Source of the DNA: Sphingomonas sp. UBA978 | Lineage (GTDB): Bacteria > Pseudomonadota > Alphaproteobacteria > Sphingomonadales > Sphingomonadaceae | Direction of reading: 5' to 3' | Assembly: GCF_002292295.1 (NCBI RefSeq) | Contig: NZ_DBBS01000007.1 | Location: 1-64,000, forward strand | Length of the DNA: 64,000 nt | Part shown: positions 42,205-51,158 of the stretch, piece by piece | How positions within the stretch are numbered: the stretch's first letter is position 1 | Layout: each line of letters begins with the position of its first letter | Program-made: the position numbers and the translations under genes | Notes under the pieces: model-generated | The model's input: only the letters and a program-made list of their open reading frames with translations | Databases searched by the model: none | Told to the model about the DNA's origin: nothing

Positions 42205-45042
42205 TTATTTCAACGTCGCGCTGTCGAGATCGAGCTGGGCTTCGGTCAGCGTTTCCGTGCCCGGGCGGGCGGCTTTCAGCGGGGCGATGAACTGCTTTGC
42301 GTCGCCGACCACCGCGACGCTCGCCGCCTGCGGATCGAGCAATGCCGCCGCCGCCGATTGCACCGACGCCGGGGTGACGGCCTCGACCTTCGCGGTGTAG
42401 CGCTGCAGTTCGTCGAGCGGCACGCCGTCGAGGACATATTCGCCGAGGATGCCGGCGACGCCGCCGGTCGTTTCCACCGTCCGCCCGAAATTGCCGACCA
42501 GCACCGCCTTGCGCGTGGCGAGTTCCGCCTCCGGCACCGGCGCGGTGCCGAGCCGCGCCATCTCGGCGGTCATCAGCGTCACCACTTCCGCCGCGGTCTG
42601 GTTCTTGGTCTGCGTCCGCGCGGCGATGCTGCCGGTCTCGCGCGCCGCATCGACGCCGCTCGACGCGCCATAGGCGAGGCCGCGCTTGATGCGGATCTCC
42701 TGGTTGAGCCGTGACGAAAAGCCGCCGCCGAGCACGGTGTTGGCGACCGAGAACGGATAGTAACGCGCATCCGACCGCGCGATCGCCGGCCGTTCGACGA
42801 CCACGCCCGCCTGACCTGCGCCGGGCATGTCGACGACGATCGTGCGCGGGGCGGGCAGGGCGGTGGCGGTCGTGGCCGGCGCGGGCGCGGCGCCGGCGGC
42901 GCGCCAGCCGCCAAGCTGCGCCTCGGCGAGCGTCTTCGCCCGCGCCGGCGTGACGTCGCCGACGAGGATCAGCGCAGCCCGGTCGGGGCGCCACGTGCGG
43001 GCATAGGCGGCGGTGACGTCGGCGCGGGTGATCGCCTTGAGCGAGGCGGGCGTGCCGCTGCCCGGCGCGCCGAACGCGGCGCCGCCGAACGCTGCGCGAT
43101 CGGCGACCATCGCGGCGAGCTGCGCCGGATTCTTCAGCGCGACGGTAACCGAATCGACCTGTTGCGCGCGGGCGCGGTCCAGCTCGTCCGCGGCGAAGGC
43201 GGGGTGCGTCGCGACGTCGGCGAGGATCGTCATCGCCGGCGCGAGCTGGTCCGACTTCACCGTCACCTCGACCGAGCCGCCGCCATAGGCCGCGCCGCTG
43301 CCGATCGATCCGCCGAGGCTTTCGATCGCGCGCGCGATCTGCGTGGCGGTGCGCGTGGCGGTCCCCTTGGTCATCAGCGTCGCGGCGAGGCTGCTGACGC
43401 CCGAGCGGTTCGCGGGGTCGAGCGCCTGCCCGCCGGTCGACACCAGATAGGCGGTGGCGATCGGCAGGTCGTGGCGCTCGACGGTGATGACGCGCAGGCC
43501 GTTGGCGAGGCGCGTCTCCACCGGCTGCGGCAGGTTCGTCTTGATCGGTGCGGCCGGCGCGGGGGGCTGGATGCGCTGACCCTCGGGCGCGGGCGTGACG
43601 ATCGCGATGGTCGCGGGCGCGCGCAGCGGCGCGGTCTGCACGGAGGGCGCGACCGCGATCGTGTCGCCGGTCTTGCCGGCCGGTCTGGCGGTGTCGGGCA
43701 GATAGCGGATCGTCGCCGACTGGTTCTCGCCCAGATACCGGCGGGCGACGCGCTGCACGTCGGCGGCGGTGACCTGAGCGATCGCCGCCAGCTGGCGGTC
43801 GGCGGCGCGGGGATCGCCGTCGATGATGACCGAGCTGGCGAGGATGCGCGCCTTGCCCTCGGCCGTCTCGCGGCTCTTGATCGCGGCGGTGAGGATCTCG
43901 TTCTTCGCCTCCGCCAGCTCGGCGGCGGTCACCAGCGTGTCGCGGAAACGGGCGATCTCGCGCTTCAGCGCCGCCTCGCCCTGGTCGACGGTCTTGCCGC
44001 CGGCGAGGATCGCATAGGCGATCAGGTTGCCCGTCCCCTGCTTGCTGTCGAGGAACGACGAGGCATCCTGCGCGAGCTGGTCGCGATAGACGAGGCTCTC
44101 GTACAGCCGGCTGCTCTCGCCGGTCGACAGGATCGTCTGCAGCACGTTGAGCGCGGGAATGTCCGCCGCGCGGTCGGCGGGGACGTGCCAGCTCATCAGC
44201 ACCGCGGGCAGCGGCGTGTTGGGTTCGTAGACGGTGTAGCCGACCGCTTTGGTGCGCGGCGGCTCCTGGACGGTGACGCGCGGAATCGCGGTGGCGGGGC
44301 GGGCGATGCTGGCAAAATAGCGGTCGATCCAGGCATCGAGCTGTCCGGCGTCGAAATTGCCCGACACGACGAGGATCGCATTGTCCGGCCGGTAATAGGT
44401 CGCGTGGAAGCCGCGGACGTCGTCGATCGAGGCCGCCTCGAGATTCTCGATGCTGCCGATCGTCGAGCGCGCATAGGGGTGCGTGGTATAGGCGGCGGCG
44501 GACAGATAGGTGGAGAACAGCTTGCCATAGGGCTGGGCGAGCGTGCTCTGGCGCAATTCCTCCTTCACCACGTCGCGCTCGGAGGCGAAGCTCTTGGGCT
44601 CGACGACGAGGCTCGCCATCCGGTCCGCCTCGGCGAACAGCAGCCGTTGCAGGTGGTTGGCGGGGACGACCTCGAAATAATTGGTGTAATCATCGTTGGT
44701 CGAGGCGTTGTTATAGCCGCCGACGTCCTCGGTCAGGCGATCCATCTGTTCGCTGACGAGGTTTCGCGTCGCCTTGAACATGAGATGTTCGAACATGTGC
44801 GCGAAGCCCGAGCGGCCCTGCGGATCGTCCTTCGACCCGACGTCGTACCAGACCTGCACCGCGACGTTCGGCGTCGTCGTGTCGCGCAGCGCATAGACGC
44901 GCAGGCCGTTCGCCAGCGTGCGTTCGGTATAGGCGATCGGCCTGACCGCGGCGGCGCTGGGGGCGGGCGCGGTGGTCTGCGCGACGGCGGACAGGGGCAG
45001 CAGCGCGGCCCCGAGCAACAGGGCGGCACGAACGAGGCGCAT
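42205..45042 (-). CDS. M16 zinc peptidase, two-domain (pitrilysin/insulinase family)
   Basis: Large exported metallopeptidase of 945 residues with a signal peptide (about 1-22, AALLLGAALLPLSAVAQ). The inverted zinc motif H82-M-F-E85-H86 lies in FAHMFEHLMFK, with the downstream glutamate in RDVVKEELRQS. The second half (from about 510, ETRLANGLRVITVERHDLP) is the homologous domain without HxxEH, so one chain holds an active and an inactive M16 unit. It probably degrades peptides in the periplasm. Fragments duplicated from both its ends lie in the flanking spaces. Confidence 0.93.
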   Translation of the reverse strand: MRLVRAALLLGAALLPLSAVAQTTAPAPSAAAVRPIAYTERTLANGLRVYALRDTTTPNVAVQVWYDVGSKDDPQGRSGFAHMFEHLMFKATRNLVSEQMDRLTEDVGGYNNASTNDDYTNYFEVVPANHLQRLLFAEADRMASLVVEPKSFASERDVVKEELRQSTLAQPYGKLFSTYLSAAAYTTHPYARSTIGSIENLEAASIDDVRGFHATYYRPDNAILVVSGNFDAGQLDAWIDRYFASIARPATAIPRVTVQEPPRTKAVGYTVYEPNTPLPAVLMSWHVPADRAADIPALNVLQTILSTGESSRLYESLVYRDQLAQDASSFLDSKQGTGNLIAYAILAGGKTVDQGEAALKREIARFRDTLVTAAELAEAKNEILTAAIKSRETAEGKARILASSVIIDGDPRAADRQLAAIAQVTAADVQRVARRYLGENQSATIRYLPDTARPAGKTGDTIAVAPSVQTAPLRAPATIAIVTPAPEGQRIQPPAPAAPIKTNLPQPVETRLANGLRVITVERHDLPIATAYLVSTGGQALDPANRSGVSSLAATLMTKGTATRTATQIARAIESLGGSIGSGAAYGGGSVEVTVKSDQLAPAMTILADVATHPAFAADELDRARAQQVDSVTVALKNPAQLAAMVADRAAFGGAAFGAPGSGTPASLKAITRADVTAAYARTWRPDRAALILVGDVTPARAKTLAEAQLGGWRAAGAAPAPATTATALPAPRTIVVDMPGAGQAGVVVERPAIARSDARYYPFSVANTVLGGGFSSRLNQEIRIKRGLAYGASSGVDAARETGSIAARTQTKNQTAAEVVTLMTAEMARLGTAPVPEAELATRKAVLVGNFGRTVETTGGVAGILGEYVLDGVPLDELQRYTAKVEAVTPASVQSAAAALLDPQAASVAVVGDAKQFIAPLKAARPGTETLTEAQLDLDSATLK

Positions 45043-45151
45043 GGATCGAAGGCTCCGGCTCAGCGGTGAGGATGCCCGCGGTTGAACCGGAGTGGCGCGG
45101 TGGTGTCAATGCGGGGACGTGGGGGGCTGGGTTCGGAAGGGTAGAGCGGGG

Positions 45152-45350
45152 TTCACGCGAAGGCGCGACGCCGCGAAGAGAAGGGGCGCGCGCGCGGAGA
45201 CGCGGAGGTGTGGCGTTCGCCGCCGCAGGCTCGATCCATTCTCGGACCCTGCGCGGGGACCACGGTAGCGGCGAGATGGCGGCTGCGCCGCACGCTTGAC
45301 CTTTTCCGCGTCTCCGCGTGAACCCTATCGTCTTTTCGCGGCCTCGCGCC
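45152..45350. repeat. Inverted-repeat element, family M
   Basis: Left part GTTCACGCGAAGGCGCGACG and GCGCGGAGACGCGGAGG, right part CCGCGTCTCCGCGTGAACC and TTCGCGGCCTCGCGCC. The centre carries GCGGGGACCACGGTAGCG, repeated at about 45571 in the second copy. Confidence 0.75.
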
Positions 45351-45352
45351 TC

Positions 45353-45462
45353 GCAGCAGCGCAGCCCCGGGCAATAGGGCGGCAGGAACGAGGTGCATGG
45401 ATCGAAGGTGCTGGCCCGGCGATGAGGATGCCCGCGGTTGAACCGGAGTGGCGCGGTGGTGT
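45353..45462 (-). pseudogene. Detached copy of the M16 peptidase 5' end
   Basis: 110 bases matching 44997-45106, that is the first 15 codons of the peptidase plus 64 bases of its upstream region, 356 bases away. The ATG context CATGGATCGAAGG is kept; the encoded start MHLVPAALLPGAALL compares with MRLVRAALLLGAALL. The frame then enters repeat DNA. It is a promoter-and-signal-peptide fragment. Confidence 0.82.
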
Positions 45463-45481
45463 GGCAGCGGGGGCTGCGTCC

Positions 45482-45668
45482 GGAAGAGAAGAAGGGGGGT
45501 CGCGCGGAGGCGCGGAGACGCGGAGGTGTTGCGTCCGGCGCGGCAGGTGCGATCCCTGTCCGGGCCTTTCGCGGGGACCACGGTAGCGACGAGATGGTGG
45601 CTGCGCCGCACGCCTGACCTCCTCCGCGTCTCCGCGTGAACCGGCCTTCTTCGCGCCTTCGCGCCGAA
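45482..45668. repeat. Inverted-repeat element, family M (second copy)
   Basis: Left GCGCGGAGGCGCGGAGACGC, right CCTCCGCGTCTCCGCGTGAA, ending TTCGCGCCTTCGCGCC. Its centre matches that of 45152-45350 (ACCACGGTAGCGACGAGATG). With the previous two features it accounts for 45043-45679. Confidence 0.78.
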
Positions 45669-45679
45669 CCCCGCGTCCG

Positions 45680-45868
45680 TCAGTCCTTCTTCTTGCCCGA
45701 ATTGGCGAACAGCACCGCCGCCGCCACCGCGGCCGATCCGATGCCGACGCCGATGATGCGCATCGGCCAGTGGTTCCGGTTCACCTTGTTGCGCGATCTC
45801 GCGGCGGCGTCCTGCTGCGCCTTGGCGGCGGCGGCGGCTTCGAGGATTTCGTTGGGCTGGTCTGACAT
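45680..45868 (-). CDS. Small single-span membrane protein
   Basis: 62 residues: an acidic/Ala-rich cytoplasmic part (SDQPNEILEAAAAAKAQQD), a basic patch (RSRNKVNRNHWPMR) and one hydrophobic helix (IIGVGIGSAAVAAAVLFA, about 38-55) ending in SGKKKD. The ATG follows tgt by 2 bases, so it is the last gene of the tgt operon. Function unknown. Confidence 0.75.
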   Translation of the reverse strand: MSDQPNEILEAAAAAKAQQDAAARSRNKVNRNHWPMRIIGVGIGSAAVAAAVLFANSGKKKD

Positions 45869-45870
45869 GC

Positions 45871-47007
45871 TTACTCTCCCTTGCCCCGATGATAGCGTGC
45901 GCGGAACGCATCGGCGAACGGGGTCAATTCTCCCGCTGCAATGGCCCCGCGCAGGTCCGCCATCAAGGCTTCGTAGAACCGGATATTGTGTTCGGTCATC
46001 AGCATCGCGCCGAGGATCTCGCCGGCGCGGACGAGGTGGTGGATATAGGCGCGGCTCCACGTCGCGCACACCGGACAGTCGCAGGCGGGGTCGAGCGGCC
46101 CCTGATCTTCGCCGAATTTCGCGTTGCGCAGGTTGATCGGGCCGGTTCGCGTGAACGCCTGTCCGGTCCGCCCCGACCGCGTCGGCATGACGCAGTCGAA
46201 CATGTCGATGCCGCGCTCGACCGCGCCGACGATGTCGTCGGGCTTGCCGACGCCCATCAGATAGCGCGGCTTGTCCGCGGGCAGCTGCGCGGGCGCAAAG
46301 TCGAGGCAGCCGAACATCGCCGCCTGCCCCTCGCCGACCGCGAGGCCGCCGACCGCATAGCCGTCGAAGCCGATGTCGATCAGCGCATCCGCCGACGCCT
46401 TGCGGAACCCTTCGTCGAGCGCACCCTGCTGAATCCCGAAGATCGCATTGTTGGCGCCATGTTCGCCGCCGGCGTCGAAGGCGTCGCGGCTGCGCTTCGC
46501 CCAGCGCATCGACCGCTCCATCGCCGCCGCCTGCACCTCGCGGGTCGAGGTGGTCGGCACCAGCTCGTCGAACGCCATCACGATGTTGGAGCCGAGCAGC
46601 CGCTGGATCTCGATCGAGCGTTCCGGGCTGAGCAGGTGGCGGGTGCCGTCGAGGTGCGACTTGAACGACACGCCCTCTTCCGAGCGCTTGGTGAGGTCGG
46701 CGAGGCTCATCACCTGATAGCCGCCCGAATCGGTCAGGATCGGCCGGTCCCAGCCCATGAAGGCGTGCAGCCCGCCCAGCCGCGCGACGCGCTCCGCACC
46801 GGGGCGCAGCATGAGGTGATAGGTGTTGCCGAGGATGATGTCCGCGCCGCTCGCCGCGACGTCGGCGGGCTTCATCGCCTTGACCGTGGCGGCGGTGCCG
46901 ACCGGCATGAAGGCGGGGGTGCGAATGAGCCCACGCTGCATCTGGATGGTGCCGGTGCGGGCGCGGCCGTCGGTGGCGGCGATGGTGAAGGCGAAACGGG
47001 GGGGCAT
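45871..47007 (-). CDS. tgt: Queuine tRNA-ribosyltransferase
   Basis: Exchanges guanine-34 for preQ1 in tRNAs with GUN anticodons; cytoplasmic zinc enzyme, 378 residues. TDSGGYQVMSL with Asp93 (substrate binding), TRSGRTGQAFTR with the nucleophile region and the zinc site CDCPVCATWSRAYIHHL are present. It acts just before QueA, whose gene lies 0.5 kb upstream on the same strand, with an EF-hand gene between. Confidence 0.97.
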   Translation of the reverse strand: MPPRFAFTIAATDGRARTGTIQMQRGLIRTPAFMPVGTAATVKAMKPADVAASGADIILGNTYHLMLRPGAERVARLGGLHAFMGWDRPILTDSGGYQVMSLADLTKRSEEGVSFKSHLDGTRHLLSPERSIEIQRLLGSNIVMAFDELVPTTSTREVQAAAMERSMRWAKRSRDAFDAGGEHGANNAIFGIQQGALDEGFRKASADALIDIGFDGYAVGGLAVGEGQAAMFGCLDFAPAQLPADKPRYLMGVGKPDDIVGAVERGIDMFDCVMPTRSGRTGQAFTRTGPINLRNAKFGEDQGPLDPACDCPVCATWSRAYIHHLVRAGEILGAMLMTEHNIRFYEALMADLRGAIAAGELTPFADAFRARYHRGKGE

Positions 47008-47068
47008 GATTCCGAGCGCTTTGGCGAAGCCGGCGCGCGGTGTCGAGCGTCGGGTGACGCTACCGGCG

Positions 47069-47524
47069 TCAGCGCTTGCCGCGCGGCCCCATCTGCCGCC
47101 CGGCCATCGCGCGGATGGTCAGCAGCTCCTTGCGGCTGAGGCTGCCGTCCCGGTCGACGTCGAGCCGCGCGAAGATGCGCGCGAACGCCGCCTGCAGTTC
47201 GGGCAGCGTGATGCGGTTGTCGCCGTCGGCGTCGACCTCGAACGGGCTCGGCAGCGCATTGCGGTCGCCCAGCCAGCGCTCCGCCCAGTCGGCGAACGCG
47301 ATATAGCCGATCGACCCGCCGTTGCCGGCGTCGATCGCGGCGAAGCTGCGGCGCAGGCCCGCCTCCATCTCGGCGCGGCTGGTCCGTCCGTCGCCATCCG
47401 CATCGAAGCCGGCGATCGCCATGCCGACCGGCTCGACGACGAAGGTTGCGGGCGGCTGGCCCGGCCCGGCCGGCAGGACGGGCGCGGCCGGCACGGCGGC
47501 TTGCAGGAGGAGGGCGAGCAACAT
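47069..47524 (-). CDS. Exported EF-hand protein
   Basis: 151 residues with a short signal peptide (LLALLLQAAVPAAPVLPAG). EF-hand loops: DADGDGRTSRAE, a divergent DAGNGGSIGYIAFAD, DADGDNRITLPE and DVDRDGSLSRKE. It lies between queA and tgt. A GTG at 47530 would overlap the queA stop by four bases (GTGA) and add two residues; either start is possible. Probably a periplasmic calcium-binding protein; the link to queuosine genes may be only positional. Confidence 0.83.
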   Translation of the reverse strand: MLLALLLQAAVPAAPVLPAGPGQPPATFVVEPVGMAIAGFDADGDGRTSRAEMEAGLRRSFAAIDAGNGGSIGYIAFADWAERWLGDRNALPSPFEVDADGDNRITLPELQAAFARIFARLDVDRDGSLSRKELLTIRAMAGRQMGPRGKR

Positions 47525-47526
47525 GC

Positions 47527-48558
47527 TCACGACGATGGCAGCAACAGCGAGGCATCGCCATAGCTGTAGAAGCGATAGCCCTCGGCGATCGCATGCGCAT
47601 AGGCGGCCTGCATCCGCTCGCGCCCCATCAGCGCCGATACCAGCATGAACAGCGTCGATTTGGGCAGATGGAAGTTGGTCAGCAGTCCGTCGATGCCGTG
47701 GAAGGCGTAGCCCGGGGTGATGAAGATCGCGGTGTCGCCCGCGAACGGGCGGATGACGCGGTCGGCGCCGGTGGCGCTTTCGATCAGGCGGAGCGAGGTG
47801 GTGCCGACCGCGATCACGCGGCCGCCGTTGGCGCGCACCGCGTTGAGGCGGTCGGCGGTGGCGGCGTCGATGCGGCCCCATTCGGCGTGCATGCGATGAT
47901 CGGCGGTGTCCTCCGCCTTGACCGGCAGGAAGGTGCCGGCGCCGACGTGCAGCGTCAGCGTCTCGTGCGCGATGCCCTGCGCCGCCAGCGCGGCGATCAG
48001 CGTGGGGGTGAAATGCAGCGCCGCGGTGGGCGCGGCGACCGCGCCGGGCTCGGCGGCGAACATCGTCTGGTAATCCGCCGCATCCTGCGCATCGGTCGGG
48101 CGCCTCGCGGCGATATAGGGCGGCAGCGGCATGCGCCCGGCACGTTCGAGCAGCAATTCGACCGGCTCGTCGCCGGCGAAGTCGAGCGCGAAGCTGCCGT
48201 CCTCCGCCCGGTCGGAGGCGGTGGCGGCGACGTCCCGGCCGAAATCGATCCGGTCGCCGTCGCGCAGCCGCTTGGCGTTGCGGATGAAGGCGCGCCAGCG
48301 GCGCGGCCCCTCGCGCTTGTGCAGCGTCGCCCCGATCGTCGCGTCGCCCCGGCGCCCCTCGAGCTGCGCGGGGATGACGCGGGTGTCATTGAAGACGAGG
48401 CAGTCGCCGGCGCGCAGCTGGCCGGGCAGGTCGCGCACGATCGCGTCGCGCGTCGTCGCCCCGTCGAGGACGAGGAGGCGCGCGGCGTCGCGCGGCACCG
48501 CCGGCCGCAGTGCGATACGCTCCGGCGGCAGGACGAAATCGAAGAGGTCGACCTTCAC
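47527..48558 (-). CDS. queA: tRNA preQ1(34) S-adenosylmethionine ribosyltransferase-isomerase
   Basis: Transfers and rearranges the ribose of S-adenosylmethionine onto preQ1-tRNA to give epoxyqueuosine. 343 residues. FDFVLPPERIALRP at the N-terminus, LVFNDTRVIPAQLEGRR, LHVGAGTFLPVK and GTTSLRLIES are family signatures. Its ATG overlaps the stop of the peptidylprolyl isomerase gene by four bases. Confidence 0.97.
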   Translation of the reverse strand: MKVDLFDFVLPPERIALRPAVPRDAARLLVLDGATTRDAIVRDLPGQLRAGDCLVFNDTRVIPAQLEGRRGDATIGATLHKREGPRRWRAFIRNAKRLRDGDRIDFGRDVAATASDRAEDGSFALDFAGDEPVELLLERAGRMPLPPYIAARRPTDAQDAADYQTMFAAEPGAVAAPTAALHFTPTLIAALAAQGIAHETLTLHVGAGTFLPVKAEDTADHRMHAEWGRIDAATADRLNAVRANGGRVIAVGTTSLRLIESATGADRVIRPFAGDTAIFITPGYAFHGIDGLLTNFHLPKSTLFMLVSALMGRERMQAAYAHAIAEGYRFYSYGDASLLLPSS

Positions 48559-49280
48559 TTGGGCTGGGCGGGCGCCTTGGCGGCCGAGGCGCGCTTGGGC
48601 ACGGCCTTGCCCGCCGGACGGTTGCTGCCCGGCAGCGTCACCGGCGCACCCAGCGTCACCGGCGCGGGCGCGACGGCGGGCGTGTAGGGCGGGGGATTGT
48701 CGGCGGCGATATAGGCGCGGATCACCTTGGTCGGGTCGACCGGCGGCTCGCCGCGCTGGATCGCGTCGACATATTGCATGCCGTCGATCACCCGGCCGAA
48801 CACCGTATATTTCTTGTCGAGGCTGAGCCGCGGCTGGAAGACGATGAAGAACTGGCTGTTGGCGCTGTTCTCGTCGTCGGCGCGTGCCGCCGACACTGCG
48901 CCGCGGACGTGCGGCAGATAATTGAACTCGGCATTGACGTTGGGCATCGTCGAACCACCGGTGCCGTCGCCCTTGGGGTCGCCGCCCTGCGCCATGAAGC
49001 CGTCGATGACGCGGTGGAAGGGCAGGCCGTTATAGAAACCCTGACGGGTCAGCGTCTTGATCCGCTCGACCATCTTGGGCGCGACGTCGGGACGCAGCCA
49101 GATCGTCACCCGGCCACCGTCCGACAGGTCGAGCAGCCAGAGATTTTCCTTGTCGGTGGTCAGCGGCGGCGTCGCGCGGTTCGCATAGCCGCCCTCGGTC
49201 TGGGCCGATGCGGACGCGGCCAGCGCAGGGACGGTGAACAGACACAGCAGGAGCGCGAACAAACGGGCGAACGGACGCAT
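48555..49280 (-). CDS. Exported cyclophilin-type peptidylprolyl isomerase
   Basis: Proline isomerase assisting folding in the periplasm. 241 residues with a signal peptide (about 1-24, LFALLLCLFTVPALAASASA). FYNGLPFHRVIDGFMAQGGD contains the catalytic-type arginine, followed by GDGTGG and a VSAARADDENSANSQFFIVF segment; GRVIDGMQYVDAI ends the domain. The last 40 residues are a Pro/Lys-rich tail. Translational overlap with queA. Confidence 0.93.
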   Translation of the reverse strand: MRPFARLFALLLCLFTVPALAASASAQTEGGYANRATPPLTTDKENLWLLDLSDGGRVTIWLRPDVAPKMVERIKTLTRQGFYNGLPFHRVIDGFMAQGGDPKGDGTGGSTMPNVNAEFNYLPHVRGAVSAARADDENSANSQFFIVFQPRLSLDKKYTVFGRVIDGMQYVDAIQRGEPPVDPTKVIRAYIAADNPPPYTPAVAPAPVTLGAPVTLPGSNRPAGKAVPKRASAAKAPAQPK

Positions 49281-49418
49281 GGAATTCCCAACCTAGGTGA
49301 TGCCGGGCGGCTTAGAGCAAATCGCGGGTTGCGCCAAACTGAACATCGTGGCGGCAATGCGGCGGGTGCGAGGTAACGGGGGTATCCGGCACGGCCCGCA
49401 CGCAGCGCGTCTCCGCGC

Positions 49419-49925
49419 TCAGCTCCCCTTGCGACCGATCACCGCGACCCGGGCGACGACTTCCTCGCACACCGCCGGCGTCACGAACTTGCCGATCGGG
49501 CCGCCGAACAGCGCGATCTCCTTGACCAGCCGGCTGGCGATCGGCTGCAGCGCGACGTCGGCCATCAGGAACACCGTCTCGACCCGCGGATTGATCTGCT
49601 GGTTCATCCCCGCCATCTGATATTCGTATTCGAAGTCGGCGACCGCGCGCAGGCCGCGGATGATGACCTTCGCGCCCTCGCGCTCGGCGAAATCCATCAG
49701 CAGCGAATCGAACGCCACGACCTCGATCCGGCCCGGCACGTCCGCCACCTCGCGACGGACGATCGCCATCCGCTCCTCGATCGTGAACATCGGCGACTTG
49801 GACGGATTGGTCGTCACCCCGATCACCAGCCGGTCGACCAGCTTGGCGCCGCGGCGGATGATGTCCATGTGCCCCAGCGTCACGGGGTCGAAGGTGCCGG
49901 GATAGACGCCGATCCGCTCGCTCAT
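49419..49925 (-). CDS. coaD: Phosphopantetheine adenylyltransferase
   Basis: Fourth step of coenzyme A synthesis: joins ATP and 4'-phosphopantetheine. 168 residues. PGTFDPVTLGHMD with the TxGH histidine (His19), VTTNPSKSPMF, IRGLRAVADFEYEYQMAGMN and PIASRLVKEIALFGG match CoaD. It lies 10 bases after ispA on the same strand. Confidence 0.97.
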   Translation of the reverse strand: MSERIGVYPGTFDPVTLGHMDIIRRGAKLVDRLVIGVTTNPSKSPMFTIEERMAIVRREVADVPGRIEVVAFDSLLMDFAEREGAKVIIRGLRAVADFEYEYQMAGMNQQINPRVETVFLMADVALQPIASRLVKEIALFGGPIGKFVTPAVCEEVVARVAVIGRKGS

Positions 49926-49935
49926 GTCGTTCCCC

Positions 49936-50838
49936 TCAATGGTCCCGTTCGACCACGTAGCGCGCGACGGCGCGCAACACGTCCGCCTCCGGGCCGTAGG
50001 CGTGGAGATGCTGCACCGCCTGGTCGACGAGCATGCGGCATTGTTCGCGGGCGCGATCGATGCCGAGCAGCGACAGGAACGTCTCCTTGCCCGCGCCCTC
50101 GTCCTTGCGCAGCTTCTTGCCCGCGACCGCCTCGTCGCCTTCGGCATCGAGCAGGTCGTCGGCGATCTGGAAGGCGAGGCCGAGGTCGTGCGCATAGCCG
50201 CGCAGGCCGGTGCGCCCCTCCGGCGGGATGCGGCCGAGGATCGCGCCCATCTCGACCGACACCGAGATCAGCGCGCCGGTCTTCATCTGCTGCAACCGGG
50301 TGACGGTGGCGAGGTCGAACGTCATGCGCTCGGCGACGAGGTCCATCATCTGCCCGCCCGCCATGCCGCCGGGGCCGGAGGCGCGGGCGAGCTCCATCAC
50401 CAGCTCGGCGCGGACGAAGGGATCGGGATGCGTGTCGGGATCGGCGAGCACCTCGAACGCCAGCGCGTGCAGGCAGTCGCCCGCCAGGATCGCGGTCGCC
50501 TCGTCATAGGCCTTGTGCACCGTCGGCTTGCCGCGGCGCAGGTCGTCGTCGTCCATCGCCGGCAGGTCGTCGTGGATCAGCGAATAGACGTGGATCGCCT
50601 CGACCGCGGTCGCGACCTCGCCCGAACAGTCGCGCGCCACGCCGAACAGGTCGGCGGTGGCACACAGCAGCAGCGGGCGCAGCCGCTTGCCGCCACCGAT
50701 CGCGGCATGGCGCATCGCCCGGTACAGGTCGGCGCGGGGATCGTCGGGCACGCGTAGCAGGCGGTCGAACCGCGCATCGATGTCCGCCGACACCGCCGCC
50801 ATCGCATCGCCCAGCCCGGCGTATGGCCCTGCCTGCAT
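49936..50838 (-). CDS. ispA: Farnesyl diphosphate synthase-type prenyltransferase
   Basis: Condenses isopentenyl diphosphate with allylic diphosphates to make C15 prenyl diphosphate. 300 residues. First aspartate-rich motif DDLPAMDDDD (90-99) with RRGKPTVH, second motif in IADDLLDAEGD, and GGGKRLRPLL before them. The ATG at 50838 places it 4 bases after xseB; the gene pair xseB-ispA is widespread. Confidence 0.95.
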   Translation of the reverse strand: MQAGPYAGLGDAMAAVSADIDARFDRLLRVPDDPRADLYRAMRHAAIGGGKRLRPLLLCATADLFGVARDCSGEVATAVEAIHVYSLIHDDLPAMDDDDLRRGKPTVHKAYDEATAILAGDCLHALAFEVLADPDTHPDPFVRAELVMELARASGPGGMAGGQMMDLVAERMTFDLATVTRLQQMKTGALISVSVEMGAILGRIPPEGRTGLRGYAHDLGLAFQIADDLLDAEGDEAVAGKKLRKDEGAGKETFLSLLGIDRAREQCRMLVDQAVQHLHAYGPEADVLRAVARYVVERDH

Positions 50839-50842
50839 CGGA

Positions 50843-51082
50843 TCAGGCCGCGGCAAAGGGGCGGGTGCCGGCGGCCTTGCCCTCGGCATCGAGGCGGATC
50901 GCCTCGATCCGCGCCTGCGCGGCGTCGAGCCGCTCGGCGCACCGCTGGCGCAGGCGGTCGCCGCGCTCGTACAGCTGGATCGATTCGTCCAGCGTCGCCT
51001 CGCCGCTTTCCAGCCGGCCGACGATGCGTTCCAGTTCCTTGAGGGCGTCCTCGAACGACAGGCTCTCGATGGGATTATCCAT
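50843..51082 (-). CDS. xseB: Exodeoxyribonuclease VII small subunit
   Basis: 79-residue helical subunit of the ssDNA exonuclease VII. LSFEDALKELERIVGRLESG and ATLDESIQLYERGDRLRQRC are the family core. First gene of the leftward xseB-ispA-coaD-queA-tgt run. Confidence 0.95.
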   Translation of the reverse strand: MDNPIESLSFEDALKELERIVGRLESGEATLDESIQLYERGDRLRQRCAERLDAAQARIEAIRLDAEGKAAGTRPFAAA

Positions 51083-51158
51083 GGCGCGTGCTATGCGGCA
51101 GGGGCGGGGCGGGTGCAAGAACCGGGATCGCCCCCGTTTCCTCATGCGTTGGGCCGAT

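Noticed and set aside
43162..45069. Plus-strand open frame of about 635 codons opposite the M16 peptidase
   Set aside because: Antisense shadow of a gene with an intact HxxEH motif and signal peptide.
45153..45911. Open minus-strand frame of about 250 codons in the repeat region before tgt
   Set aside because: It is made of translated family-M repeats and the detached M16 start; the small membrane protein at 45680-45868 in another frame is more credible.
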